A DNA stretch of 40,315 nucleotides from Polycladomyces subterraneus (GCF_030433435.1 NZ_JANRHH010000022.1:1-40315); one strand, 5' to 3'; counted from the first letter of the stretch, positions 25,876 through 34,650 are shown. Notes: a model not told the origin generated them from the letters alone. Numbers and translations are program-made.

Positions 25876-25916
25876 TCAAACATCCCCCTTGAGATTGGAT
25901 TGAGGTTTGTCATCCA

Positions 25917-27650
25917 TCAGAGAGAATTCTCTGCCTTGACCCCGAAGAAACGATTGGAGATGAACAGGACAACACCGATCAGGATGATTTGGTACATCGC
26001 GTATGCCGCCGCCTGCCCTAAGTTGAACATGCGTAGCTGGTTCATGATCTCGATGGAGATAGGACGGTTGTCGATGGTGTAAAGCATTACCGAGGAGACG
26101 AATTCTCCCACAGCGGTTACAAAGGCGAGCAGAGTGCCAGCCATGATCCCGGGCAGGATGATGGGTAGAATCACTCTTCTAAAGGTGGTGAACCAACGGG
26201 CGCCCAGGTTGCGGGCAGCCTCCTCCAGGGAGTCGTCTAGCTGCTCCAGGGCCGCGTTGGTTGAACGAACCACCAGGGGGATGTGGCGGATGAAATAGGC
26301 CAAGGGCAGAATCCAGAAGGTACCCACCAGAACCTTACCGAAGGTGAAGGGGGTGGGCACATTGAATGCAAGGATCATGTTCATCGCCACTACCGTCGCT
26401 GGAAGGGCCCAGGGGAGCATCACCATCACGTCCAAGACGTTTTTTCCACGGAATTTCCTCTTTACCAACACATAAGAGGTTAGAATGCCGAAGAGAAAAT
26501 TTCCCGCCGTCGCCAGCGCCGCCATCCACAGGCTGTTTCGGATCGGCTTCCAGATATGGGGGTCTTTCATCAACAATAGGTAGTTTTCGAGGCTAAACCG
26601 CGTAGGGTAGGTCTGATAAGTCCACGAACCTTCGGGGACCAGGGACAAAATCGCCAGCGTGATATGGGGAAGTAGCAGAAACACCACTCCGATCACCCCG
26701 ACGATGACCAAGGGCCACTTGACCCAAGGATTATTGACTTCCCGACGGTGAGTACTAACTCCCTTCTCCGACACCCGGTAATCCCGCCTTCCCTGATACC
26801 ACCGCATCACCAGCAAAAAGGATATGGAGATGACGGACAGGATGACCGACTGCGTGGCGGCCATGTCCAGATCGCCGTTGATTTTTGAAAAATAAATCTG
26901 CAGGCTAAGAACCCTGAACCCTCCGGCCAACAGAAAAGGAGCAGAAAACGAGGCCATCGACGTCATGAATACCAATAGGGACGCCGCCACCAGCGCAGGA
27001 GTCAACAGCGGTAGCGTCACTCGACGGAAGACGGTCCACCGGCCAGCACCGAGATTGGTGGCAGCCTCTTCCAAGGAGGGATTCAAGCCCTTGATGGCCG
27101 AGGAGACGGTCATGTAAAAGTAGACGTACATGGTGTAGGCATGAACCAGCAGGATGCCGGCAACCCCGCTCAGCTTGAAGGGGGCTTTGTCCAGGTCGAA
27201 CCAGTCCTGGATCATCCGTGTCACCAACCCCGACTCTCCGTAGAGGAACATAAAGGACATCACCCCGACCAGAGGGGGCAGCACAATGGGCATGATCGCT
27301 GCCGTCGCGAAGAAGCGGCGTCCTGGGAAATCGTAGCGGTTGAAGATGAAAGCAAGTGGCACGCCGATCAAGGCACTCAACAGGACACTCAACAAGGAGA
27401 TGTAGAGACTGTTCCACAGCGCCTCCAGGTTGGACAGACTCTCCGGGCTGAAGAAACGCTTATAGTTTTCAAGGGTGAACTCCCCCTTCATCCACACGCT
27501 CTGAACCAAGGTCCTCAGGCTCGGATATAACACGTAAGAGACCAACACCAGGATGACCGGGATCAGTAGTAACAGGGTGAATCCCTTATCCGATACCACG
27601 CGCCGGGATGCGATCGGCTCTGTCGGCCTTTTTGTAGCAGGATTAATCAT
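25917..27650 (-). CDS. ABC transporter permease, two fused MetI domains (FbpB/AfuB type)
   Basis: This 577-residue inner-membrane permease has about 12 helices and two complete BPD_transp_1 domains. Each has its EAA loop contacting the ATPase: LEEAATNLGAGRWTVFRRVT in the first half and LEEAARNLGARWFTTFRRVI in the second. Fused double permeases are typical of the Fe(III)/thiamine/phosphonate-type importers, not of sugar importers. Start ATG 27650; the gene overlaps the ATPase stop by eight bases. Confidence 0.9.
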   Translation of the reverse strand: MINPATKRPTEPIASRRVVSDKGFTLLLLIPVILVLVSYVLYPSLRTLVQSVWMKGEFTLENYKRFFSPESLSNLEALWNSLYISLLSVLLSALIGVPLAFIFNRYDFPGRRFFATAAIMPIVLPPLVGVMSFMFLYGESGLVTRMIQDWFDLDKAPFKLSGVAGILLVHAYTMYVYFYMTVSSAIKGLNPSLEEAATNLGAGRWTVFRRVTLPLLTPALVAASLLVFMTSMASFSAPFLLAGGFRVLSLQIYFSKINGDLDMAATQSVILSVISISFLLVMRWYQGRRDYRVSEKGVSTHRREVNNPWVKWPLVIVGVIGVVFLLLPHITLAILSLVPEGSWTYQTYPTRFSLENYLLLMKDPHIWKPIRNSLWMAALATAGNFLFGILTSYVLVKRKFRGKNVLDVMVMLPWALPATVVAMNMILAFNVPTPFTFGKVLVGTFWILPLAYFIRHIPLVVRSTNAALEQLDDSLEEAARNLGARWFTTFRRVILPIILPGIMAGTLLAFVTAVGEFVSSVMLYTIDNRPISIEIMNQLRMFNLGQAAAYAMYQIILIGVVLFISNRFFGVKAENSL

Positions 27651-28752
27651 CAATACTACCCCCTGCGTCTGGAATCAGCCGCAACTGGTCCTCCGGCAAC
27701 TCGAAGAATCGCCTTTCCCCTTCACGTAGCCTCCCTCGCATGTCCGGCCGGTTTAAGAACAAAGCCTGTAACACCGTTCCGTCCTCCAACTCCACCTTGC
27801 AGTAATAGGATGAACCCGTAAACTGGATCAGCTTCACCCACCCTTCCACCCTGTTTGATCCGGGACCTTCGACTAGGCGGACCGCCTCGGGGCGAATCGA
27901 TAGGAACCAGCCCCCTTCTCCCGTCCAATGGGGAACGTCTTGCTCCCCTTTCTTCACCCGGAATAAGCGGTTCCCGCTCTCCACCGTCACATGATCTGGT
28001 TCCGTCTCTTTGATCGTGGCCGGGAGTAGGTTAGTCTCCCCGACAAAGGAAGCGACGAAGGCGTTTTTTGGGTGGTTGTATATCTCCTCCGGTGTCCCCG
28101 TCTGCTGGCACTTACCGCGGCTGAAGACGGCGATCCGGTCGCTCATGGATAAGGCCTCCACCTGATCATGAGTGACGTAGATCGTGGTGATTCCCAGGGA
28201 GCGCTGTAGAGACAGGATCTCCATCCGCATCTCGTCCCTGAGACGCGCGTCCAGGTTGCTGAGGGGTTCGTCGAGGAGCAGAATACGGGGGCGGATCACC
28301 AAGGCGCGGGCAAGAGCGACCCGCTGCTGCTGCCCCCCGCTCAGCTGAGAGATCCTCCTCTCCCCGAATCCCCCCAGTCGCACCTGCTCAAGGGCCTGTT
28401 CCACCCGTTCAGTGATCTCCTTTTTCGGGAGTTTACGCACTTCCAGACCAAAGGCCACGTTTTCGGCAACCGTCATGTGTGGAAACAGGGCGTAGTTCTG
28501 GAACACCATCCCTGTATCTCGGTAGTGTGGTGGAACGCGAGTTACATCCTGGTCGTCAAAGAGGATACTGCCGGTAGTCGGATAACAAAACCCCGCGATC
28601 ATTCGCAGCATTGTCGTCTTCCCGCAACCGCTCGGACCCAACAGGGTGAAGAACTCCCCTTCGTTGATGGTCAGGTCCAACTGATTGACCGCCGAAACTT
28701 CCCCGAATGTTTTGGAAACCTGCGACAGTTGAACTCGGCTCAATCCGATCAC
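27643..28752 (-). CDS. ABC transporter ATP-binding protein (PotA/FbpC type)
   Basis: The 369-residue ATPase has Walker A GPSGCGKTT (39-47), Q-loop MVFQNYALFPHMTV, signature LSGGQQQR (137-144), Walker B RILLLDEP (156-163), D-loop SNLDAR and switch VTHDQVEA. A C-terminal TOBE regulatory domain (about 290-360) marks the polyamine/iron/sulfate importer group. The start is GTG at 28752, 16 bases after the binding-protein gene; it overlaps the permease gene downstream. Confidence 0.93.
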   Translation of the reverse strand: MIGLSRVQLSQVSKTFGEVSAVNQLDLTINEGEFFTLLGPSGCGKTTMLRMIAGFCYPTTGSILFDDQDVTRVPPHYRDTGMVFQNYALFPHMTVAENVAFGLEVRKLPKKEITERVEQALEQVRLGGFGERRISQLSGGQQQRVALARALVIRPRILLLDEPLSNLDARLRDEMRMEILSLQRSLGITTIYVTHDQVEALSMSDRIAVFSRGKCQQTGTPEEIYNHPKNAFVASFVGETNLLPATIKETEPDHVTVESGNRLFRVKKGEQDVPHWTGEGGWFLSIRPEAVRLVEGPGSNRVEGWVKLIQFTGSSYYCKVELEDGTVLQALFLNRPDMRGRLREGERRFFELPEDQLRLIPDAGGSIDD

Positions 28753-28768
28753 CCCAAAGACATTCGTC

Positions 28769-29827
28769 TTATTCTTCCGCCTGCTTTTTGCTCTTGATAT
28801 TCTCGTCCCAGTACTCCATCCACTCTTTCTCTTTTTTACGGATCAGATCCCAATCCAGTTCCATTGGTTTGATCTTCGTTTCCGTGATCCAGGCGGGCAA
28901 GTCGTCGATGTCGTTACGGGTGGGGATGCGGTAATACTTTTCGGCGAGGATTTTGGCCGCATCCTTGGAGTTGACGAACTCATAGAATTCTTTGGCCGCT
29001 TTGGGGTGTTTCCCACCTTTCACCAGGGCGATCCCATCGGTCAGCACCGGCGTTCCGCTCTCTGGGATGACGTAATCAAACGGGTAGTGCTTCGTCTCCT
29101 TTAACATCACGACGTCCGGCATGTCCCACACCGTCATGCTCCCTTCCCCCCGGGCAATCTTGCTGTACATCATCTCCGGGTTGGCGGCGTATTCTTTGGT
29201 GTTGGCATCCAGTTTCTTCAACCACTCGTACCCTTCCTTGGGAGCCTTCGACTCCTGGTAGGTTCTGTAGATCATAGAGGAAAAAATGGTGCGCATCGTC
29301 CCCGAAGCCAGCGGGTAGCGGATGATGATCTTGTCTTTCCACTTCTTGTCCAAGAGGTCGTCCCAATCCTTCGGCGCTTCCTTCCTGGAAATCTCATTAG
29401 TGTTATACATGATTACCTGAGGTGTCTTGAAGGTACCAGTCCAGCTGTAATCCTTCGCATGAAACTCGTCGTCGAGAGCATCGGCGTAGCTAGGCTTGTA
29501 TTTTTCCAGCAAACCCTCCTCCCTTGCCTGTTCAAACATCACCGACGGTCCCCCCCACCATACGTCCGCCTGGGGATTTCCCTTTTCCGACCGGATCCGG
29601 TCCAACACTTCCTGAGAACCCATATCCAGCCACTGCACGTCGGTGTTGGGGTGCTCCTTTTCAAATCGCTTCTCAAAATCTTGCAAGATGTCTTTTCCAT
29701 GGGGAGAATAGACGACCACCGTCTCCTCCAGCCCGTCCTTGGCGCTTTCCCCTGATGGTGACGAAGCGAGGCAGCCTGTGGCCAGCCCCGTCACCAGAGT
29801 CAAACTGAGAATCACTTTCCAACGCAT
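28769..29827 (-). CDS. ABC transporter substrate-binding lipoprotein (Fe(III)/AEP-type, family 1)
   Basis: The 352-residue lipoprotein starts with a type II signal, MRWKVILSLTLVTGLATGC (lipid on Cys19), followed by a Ser-rich linker. The body begins EETVVVYSPHGKDILQDFEK and has QADVWWGGPSVMFEQAREEG and TPQVIMYNTNEI, the pattern of AfuA/2-aminoethylphosphonate/thiamine-type binding proteins. No tyrosine pair that would firmly mark iron binding is evident, so the ligand is unknown. ATG 29827 after GAGGGGAGATCCG is preferred to the longer frame from 29893. Confidence 0.88.
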   Translation of the reverse strand: MRWKVILSLTLVTGLATGCLASSPSGESAKDGLEETVVVYSPHGKDILQDFEKRFEKEHPNTDVQWLDMGSQEVLDRIRSEKGNPQADVWWGGPSVMFEQAREEGLLEKYKPSYADALDDEFHAKDYSWTGTFKTPQVIMYNTNEISRKEAPKDWDDLLDKKWKDKIIIRYPLASGTMRTIFSSMIYRTYQESKAPKEGYEWLKKLDANTKEYAANPEMMYSKIARGEGSMTVWDMPDVVMLKETKHYPFDYVIPESGTPVLTDGIALVKGGKHPKAAKEFYEFVNSKDAAKILAEKYYRIPTRNDIDDLPAWITETKIKPMELDWDLIRKKEKEWMEYWDENIKSKKQAEE

Positions 29828-29864
29828 CGGATCTCCCCTCTCAATATGATTTTCCAAAAAACGA

Positions 29865-31058
29865 TCACAGAACCCCCTGAAAAACGGAGTCATGCTCCTT
29901 CAACACCAGCGCTCCCCCGCCAACCGCCCCCGCCAAATCCCCAAGTTGGCTGATCCGGATCTCTGGCTGCATTGGGGTCAGCTTGCGAACGGTTCTTTCG
30001 ATGATAGGCAACAGGATATCCGCCGATCCAAATAGGCCGCCACCCAGGATAACGACTTCGGGGTCAAACAGACTGATCACGTTGGCGATCCCCGCGGCCA
30101 GGTGGCGGCTGGCTTCCCCAATCACCTCGGCTGCCTTCGGGTCGCCCTCCCGGAAGGCGTCGAAGATGTCTTTGGCCGTCTGTTTATCCATTGCCGTACC
30201 GGTCAGATCCAAGCGGCGATGGTACTCCCTCAAAATGGCCGGTCCTCCGGCTTTACTTTCCAGAAACCCAAACCCGGCGTAGATAGGATCGTTCCATCGC
30301 TCTACCGCATCGGCGTCGGTCAACATGTAGCCGATCTCGCCGGAAGCCCAATTGGCACCACGGTACAGTTCCCCGTTCAAGATCAGGCCGCAGCCAATCC
30401 CAGTCCCTACCGTCACCATGATTACGTGCCGCTTCTCCCGGCCAGCTCCCAGCCAACATTCGCCCAGGGCGGCCAGATTCACATCATTCTCGACGTAAAC
30501 CGGAAGCTGAAAATAGTCTTCCATCCTCTCCTTCAATGGGAGGTTCTCCCATTCCAGGCTAGGGGCCGAAATCACCACGCCGTCATGAAACCGGGTGATC
30601 CCCGGTGCCCCCACCCCCAAACCGACCACTTTGTCGAGTGGGATGGACAACTCTTCCAAAAATCGGCGGACATCGAGGAAAAAACGCAGTATTTCCAAAG
30701 GCTTACGGGTGGGGATCGTCTGTTTTTGGCACACTTCTCCGCCCAAATTGCACAGGGCCATCGTAATGGAACTTCCACCTACATCGATCCCCACCACGTA
30801 TCCAGCGTGATCATCGATCGCCAATTGAATCGGTTTCCGTCCACCCTGTCCGGAAGAATCACCCACTCCGACCTCTCGAATCACCCCCTCGGCCAATAAT
30901 TCATCGATGATCTGGGAGACCGTCGTCCGACTGATCGTCGTCTCCCTGGAGATCCCGACGCGAGAAATTTTCCCTTTTGATCGAATAGTCTGCAAAATAA
31001 TCCGTTTGTTCAGCCGTTTCATCTCATGGGGAGTCCCGCTAACCGTATGATTTCCCAT
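29865..31058 (-). CDS. ROK-family transcriptional regulator
   Basis: The 397-residue protein has an N-terminal winged helix (LQTIRSKGKISRVGISRETT, then TVSQIIDELLAEGVIREVG) and a ROK sugar-kinase-like domain (YVVGIDVGGSSITMALCNLG; GLGVGAPGI; VYVENDVNLAALGECWLGAG; MVTVGTGIGCGLI). The zinc-binding segment of normal ROK proteins (GH then CxCGxxGC) is replaced by GEIGYMLTDADAVERWNDP, with no histidine or cysteines. It therefore lacks the structural zinc site and is probably a pure ligand-sensing repressor. It is first in the operon, 37 bases before the binding-protein gene, and probably controls it. ATG 31058 follows AGGGGGG. Confidence 0.88.
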   Translation of the reverse strand: MGNHTVSGTPHEMKRLNKRIILQTIRSKGKISRVGISRETTISRTTVSQIIDELLAEGVIREVGVGDSSGQGGRKPIQLAIDDHAGYVVGIDVGGSSITMALCNLGGEVCQKQTIPTRKPLEILRFFLDVRRFLEELSIPLDKVVGLGVGAPGITRFHDGVVISAPSLEWENLPLKERMEDYFQLPVYVENDVNLAALGECWLGAGREKRHVIMVTVGTGIGCGLILNGELYRGANWASGEIGYMLTDADAVERWNDPIYAGFGFLESKAGGPAILREYHRRLDLTGTAMDKQTAKDIFDAFREGDPKAAEVIGEASRHLAAGIANVISLFDPEVVILGGGLFGSADILLPIIERTVRKLTPMQPEIRISQLGDLAGAVGGGALVLKEHDSVFQGVL

Positions 31059-31079
31059 GAAACCCCCCTCACTCTGTTA

Positions 31080-31200
31080 GGGCTTGTTGACAACGATACC
31101 AGGGAGCGAAGCGAACATAGCGAGACTTGTACTCGGTAAGTATGTACTCTCCGATCCGCGGCGACAGCAGAAGTCGATCACCGACCTTGTTATCAAGCCC
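31080..31200. mobile_element. 121-bp element with terminal inverted repeats (MITE-like)
   Basis: GGGCTTGTTGACAA at 31080-31093 and TTGTTATCAAGCCC at 31187-31200 are inverted repeats matching at 12 of 14 positions. The interior contains no gene with a ribosome site. No obvious target duplication flanks it. It sits between the ROK operon and the PIG-L gene, at the 5' side of both. Confidence 0.5.
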
Positions 31201-31246
31201 GATTCCCTTTCCGCGATTTGTTTTAGGATACAAAATCTATTGTTAG

Positions 31247-31275
31247 TACTATTACCTTCCATGCACATTTGTCAA
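31247..31275 (-). promoter_or_regulatory. Candidate promoter of the ROK/ABC/lyase operon
   Basis: A perfect minus-strand -35 TTGACA (31270-31275) has only weak -10 candidates at 15-18 bases (TAATAG, TAGTAC). Such a promoter would need help or be regulated. GATTTTGT and AACAAATC, a rough dyad around 31215-31237, could be the ROK operator. The 121-bp element lies between this and the start codon. Confidence 0.35.
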
Positions 31276-31324
31276 CAGAAACCCGGTTGATTTAGTTTGT
31301 AAACCTTTCTTACCAACTTGAGAC

Positions 31325-31460
31325 AAAAGGTGGAATACATATCCGGTTGTCTTTTATTATAACCAAATCCTTCAGGAGTGAAAAGAATGAATTAATATTT
31401 TTGTTGAAATATTCTATCTTCATGATTATCATAATTACCAAAGGGTGGAATATATGCCGG
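31325..31460 (+). repeat. Imperfect direct repeats upstream of the PIG-L gene
   Basis: GGTGGAATACATATCCGG (inside 31325-31346) and GGTGGAATATATGCCGG (inside 31440-31460) are near copies 115 bases apart. The downstream copy lies just after the predicted transcription start and the other about 100 bases upstream. They look like a pair of operators for one regulator. Confidence 0.5.
31404..31432 (+). promoter_or_regulatory. SigA-type promoter of the PIG-L gene
   Basis: TTGAAA (31404-31409), 17-base spacer, TATCAT (31427-31432). The leader is about 48 bases to the ATG. Confidence 0.6.
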
Positions 31461-31486
31461 AATCCATCTGACAGGAGGATCTGGGA

Positions 31487-34024
31487 ATGCATCCATTAAG
31501 GTTCAGAGCCTGGTTTGTGTTTGTGCTGACTTTTGTTCTCTTCGTCAGTCTGCTGGCACCTTCCCTGCCCACCCAGGCGCAGGAAGAACCGGACCGGGAG
31601 CTGTGGAAAGCCCTCCTCCCCCTGGATACCGTGGTTAGCTTTATGAACACGGGGGCACATCCTGACGATGAACAGAGTGCCTTGCTGGCTTACCTGTCCC
31701 TCGGCAAAGGCGTGCGCACCATCAGTGTGTTGGCCAACCGGGGCGAAGGGGGGCAAAATCAAATTGGCAAGGAACTCGGCAACGCGCTCGGTATCATTCG
31801 AAGCCGCGAACTTCAGGAGGCGGCCAAACTGTTAAATGTCCATCTTTTTATGCTCAGCCAAGACTTGAATGACCCCATTTACGATTTTGGCTTCTCAAAA
31901 TCACCCGAAGAGACACTGAATAAATGGGGTGAAACGTTAACCTATGAACGGCTGATCCGACGGATTCGCGAAGAGCGCCCAGACATCGTAATGCCTTCGT
32001 TCCGGGACATCCCGACCGAACACGGACACCATCGCGCCATCTCTGAGCTGACCATTCGTGCCTTTCGAGATGCCGCTGACCCCAACGTTTTTCCGGAGCA
32101 AATCCGGCAAGGCTTAAAACCGTGGCAAATCAAAAAAATTTACCTTCCCGGCACAAACGGCCACGAAACGCTGCGCTTTAACATCGGAGGAAAACCAGAC
32201 CCGATCTACGGTTTGACTTATCCTCAACTGGGAGAAGAATCACGCAAAATGCACAAAAGCCAGGGTATGGGTCGAGACCTACCTGTGGGCGATTTCTTCA
32301 TTTCATTGGAATTGGTCAATTCTGCCACAGGGTCCAAAGGGAAAGAGTCCTCCCTTTTTGACTCACTTCCCTACGATTTTGCGGATTATGCCAAACAAGT
32401 GCCTCAACCGGCTATGAAACAAGCACTCATCCACCTGCAGCAACAATACGAGCGGGCCATCCAGGCCTATCCCAATCGGGCCCATGTGACTCGGGAAGTG
32501 CAAAAGGCCTTGCAAATGACACGCCTAGCCATCCACCTTGCCCAAGTCCAACCGCTGAACCAGGAACAAAGAGAGGACCTGCTCTACCGTTTGCAAATCA
32601 AAGAACAACAGCTTCAGCACGCCAGTGCCGTCGCCTCGGAAATCCAAATTAACCTGGGCATCGACCGCGATATCTGGACACTTGGCTCCACCTCCCATCT
32701 CACGTTAACCATTCACAACAACAGTGATCAGCCTATTACCGGAATCCGGGTGAAACCTGTTTTGCCAGAGGATCACTGGAAGGTGGCAGTCCAGCCGTAC
32801 ATCACTTCCTTGGGGCCCAAGCATCAAAAAACGATCCGCTTAGCCATGTCTGCTCCCGTAGACCATGCTTCCTTCTTCCATCCTTACCATCCTTCCATTG
32901 TGCAAATCGATGTCTCCTATCTACTGGAAGGGCAAACGGTTACTCAGCGGATCACACCGGACCCGCTCAAACAAACGGCCGCGCTCTTGCCGGATTGGGG
33001 TTTCCTTCTCTCACCCGAGTCAAGCATCATCAATACTGCGAAAGAGCAGGATACCCGAACCATTCACTTGCAAGTAACGAACTATAAAAACGGCCCCAGC
33101 CAAGGAACGATTCACGTCAACGTGCCGGAGGGCTGGAAAGCGGAACCGGCTGAATGGGATGTCCATTTTGCTAAGGCGGATGAGCAACAATCTTTTCAGG
33201 TGAACATCACTACACCCAAAGGAGTCAAGGAACAAACCTACGACATCACCTTCGAAGCCAATGTTGACGGCCATCGCTTCAACTCCCAAGTGCAGCGTAT
33301 CTTTTATCCGCACATTGGGACTAGCTACTACGTACGCGATGCCAAACTCACTCTCCATGCGTTTCCTTTGAATTTGCCTACCGGGCTAAAAATCGGATAT
33401 GTGGAAAGCGGATTTGATGATGTGTCCAATCAGTTGCGTCAAGCGGGACTTAACATCACTTCCTTAACGGAAGATGATTTGAAAAAAAATGACTTAAGCC
33501 AATACGACACCATCGTCGTCGGCATTCGGGCTTATCTCTCGCGCCCTGACCTTTTGGCTAACAACCATCGTTTGTTGGATTACGTAGAAAACGGTGGCCA
33601 TGTAGTCATGCAGTATCACAAACCGGAGGACAACTGGAAGTCTGAACTCGCCCCATACCCGCTCACTCCCGGTGATCCTCCCATCAGTTGGAGGGTCACG
33701 GATGAAACTGCCCCCGTCACTTTCTTGCAACCCGAGCATCCGATCATGCAGTGGCCAAACAAAATCACCTCCGCCGACTTTGACGGATGGGTCCAAGAAC
33801 GGGGGGTCTATTTTCCTTCCAGTTGGGACAAAGAGCATTATCTCCCGCTTTTGTCCATGTCCGATCCAGGGGAAGAGCCTTTCACCAGCGGATTGTTGGT
33901 CGCTGATTACGGCAAAGGCACTTACATCTATACCAGCCTAGTCTGGTACCGCCAGATTCAGGCTCAAGTGCCCGGTGGCTACCGCATATTTATCAACCTT
34001 GTCAGCTACCCCCACACCCGGTAA
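31487..34024 (+). CDS. Large secreted PIG-L-family deacetylase with NEW3-like and GATase-like domains
   Basis: The 845-residue protein starts with a signal peptide (helix FVFVLTFVLFVSLLAPSLP, likely cut after TQA, residue 31). The PIG-L/LmbE deacetylase domain comes first. The zinc motif TGAHPDDEQSA is at 56-66, LANRGEGGQNQIG follows, and the third ligand region IPTEHGHHRA is near 180. A helical linker and a beta-sandwich follow (about 385-500). A NEW3-like domain is near 510-600 (NYKNGPSQGTIHVNVPEGWK), and a C-terminal glutamine-amidotransferase-like fold at about 610-845 (LKIGYVESGFDDVSNQLRQA; DTIVVGIRAYLSRPD). Cytosolic relatives such as BshB are about 230 residues; this one acts outside the cell, probably on N-acetylated glycans. 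ATG 31487 follows CAGGAGGATCTGGGA. Confidence 0.87.
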   Translation: MHPLRFRAWFVFVLTFVLFVSLLAPSLPTQAQEEPDRELWKALLPLDTVVSFMNTGAHPDDEQSALLAYLSLGKGVRTISVLANRGEGGQNQIGKELGNALGIIRSRELQEAAKLLNVHLFMLSQDLNDPIYDFGFSKSPEETLNKWGETLTYERLIRRIREERPDIVMPSFRDIPTEHGHHRAISELTIRAFRDAADPNVFPEQIRQGLKPWQIKKIYLPGTNGHETLRFNIGGKPDPIYGLTYPQLGEESRKMHKSQGMGRDLPVGDFFISLELVNSATGSKGKESSLFDSLPYDFADYAKQVPQPAMKQALIHLQQQYERAIQAYPNRAHVTREVQKALQMTRLAIHLAQVQPLNQEQREDLLYRLQIKEQQLQHASAVASEIQINLGIDRDIWTLGSTSHLTLTIHNNSDQPITGIRVKPVLPEDHWKVAVQPYITSLGPKHQKTIRLAMSAPVDHASFFHPYHPSIVQIDVSYLLEGQTVTQRITPDPLKQTAALLPDWGFLLSPESSIINTAKEQDTRTIHLQVTNYKNGPSQGTIHVNVPEGWKAEPAEWDVHFAKADEQQSFQVNITTPKGVKEQTYDITFEANVDGHRFNSQVQRIFYPHIGTSYYVRDAKLTLHAFPLNLPTGLKIGYVESGFDDVSNQLRQAGLNITSLTEDDLKKNDLSQYDTIVVGIRAYLSRPDLLANNHRLLDYVENGGHVVMQYHKPEDNWKSELAPYPLTPGDPPISWRVTDETAPVTFLQPEHPIMQWPNKITSADFDGWVQERGVYFPSSWDKEHYLPLLSMSDPGEEPFTSGLLVADYGKGTYIYTSLVWYRQIQAQVPGGYRIFINLVSYPHTR

Positions 34025-34066
34025 CCTGAAAAATCACCATTTGGTTTCCACTTCAAGCGACATTAA

Positions 34067-34096
34067 CCGGAAAGCACCCTGACGGGTGCTTTCCGG
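34067..34096 (+). terminator. Terminator-like hairpin after the PIG-L gene
   Basis: A perfect 13-bp stem CCGGAAAGCACCC/GGGTGCTTTCCGG with a 4-base loop, but no T run on either strand. Confidence 0.6.
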
Positions 34097-34209
34097 CTTG
34101 CCAAAGCCCTTATGTAAACGGTCTTCGGGAAGGTATACATGCGCCGCTAGAAAAGTGTAGAAAACTGTTCTGCAAATCACCAGGTTGTGACTTGAAGGAG
34201 GAAAACACA

Positions 34210-34650
34210 GTGTTTACAAAATTCCTGGAACAGTACAAAATAGGCGAAACTTGGCTGTCCAAAGGAAGGACAATTACGGAGGCCGATCTCGTGATGTTTT
34301 CTGCATTCAGTGGGGACTGGTTTCCCCTTCACACCGACAAGGAGTATGCGTCCAGAACCTTGTTTAAGCAGCGTATCGCTCACGGGATGCTGGTGCTTTC
34401 CGCTGCCACGGGTCTTTTTCAATTTGAACCGGGAGTGGTCGTCGCTTTCTATGGAATGGAACATGTTCGCTTTACCAATCCGACCTTCATCGGCGACACG
34501 ATTCATTCGGAAGTGAAGATTATCGATATTCAGGAGAAAGACAACGGGCGGGGAATTATCACAGCGCTCCAAGAGATTAAAAAACAGACCGGTGAGACAG
34601 TGGTGGTTGCCACTATAAAACTGATGGTAAACAAGAGCCCAAATCATTAA
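34210..34650 (+). CDS. MaoC-family (R)-hydratase-like protein
   Basis: The 146-residue hot-dog-fold protein has the hydratase-2 motif FSAFSGDWFPLHTDKEYA followed by RIAHGMLVLSAATGL. The active-site Asp and His (GDWFPLH) are intact. The family hydrates enoyl-CoA to (R)-3-hydroxyacyl-CoA or acts in similar CoA steps. The start is GTG at 34210, 8 bases after AAGGAGG. It is followed after 41 bases by an acyl-CoA ligase, so the pair probably handles one acid. Confidence 0.85.
   Translation: MFTKFLEQYKIGETWLSKGRTITEADLVMFSAFSGDWFPLHTDKEYASRTLFKQRIAHGMLVLSAATGLFQFEPGVVVAFYGMEHVRFTNPTFIGDTIHSEVKIIDIQEKDNGRGIITALQEIKKQTGETVVVATIKLMVNKSPNH

Noticed and set aside
30102-30899. 265-codon open frame antisense to the ROK gene
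   Set aside because: Shadow frame with no ribosome site or domain.
34108-34125. Possible cre site upstream of the MaoC gene (TGTAAACGGTCTTC)
   Set aside because: The last two conserved positions fail and there is no symmetry.
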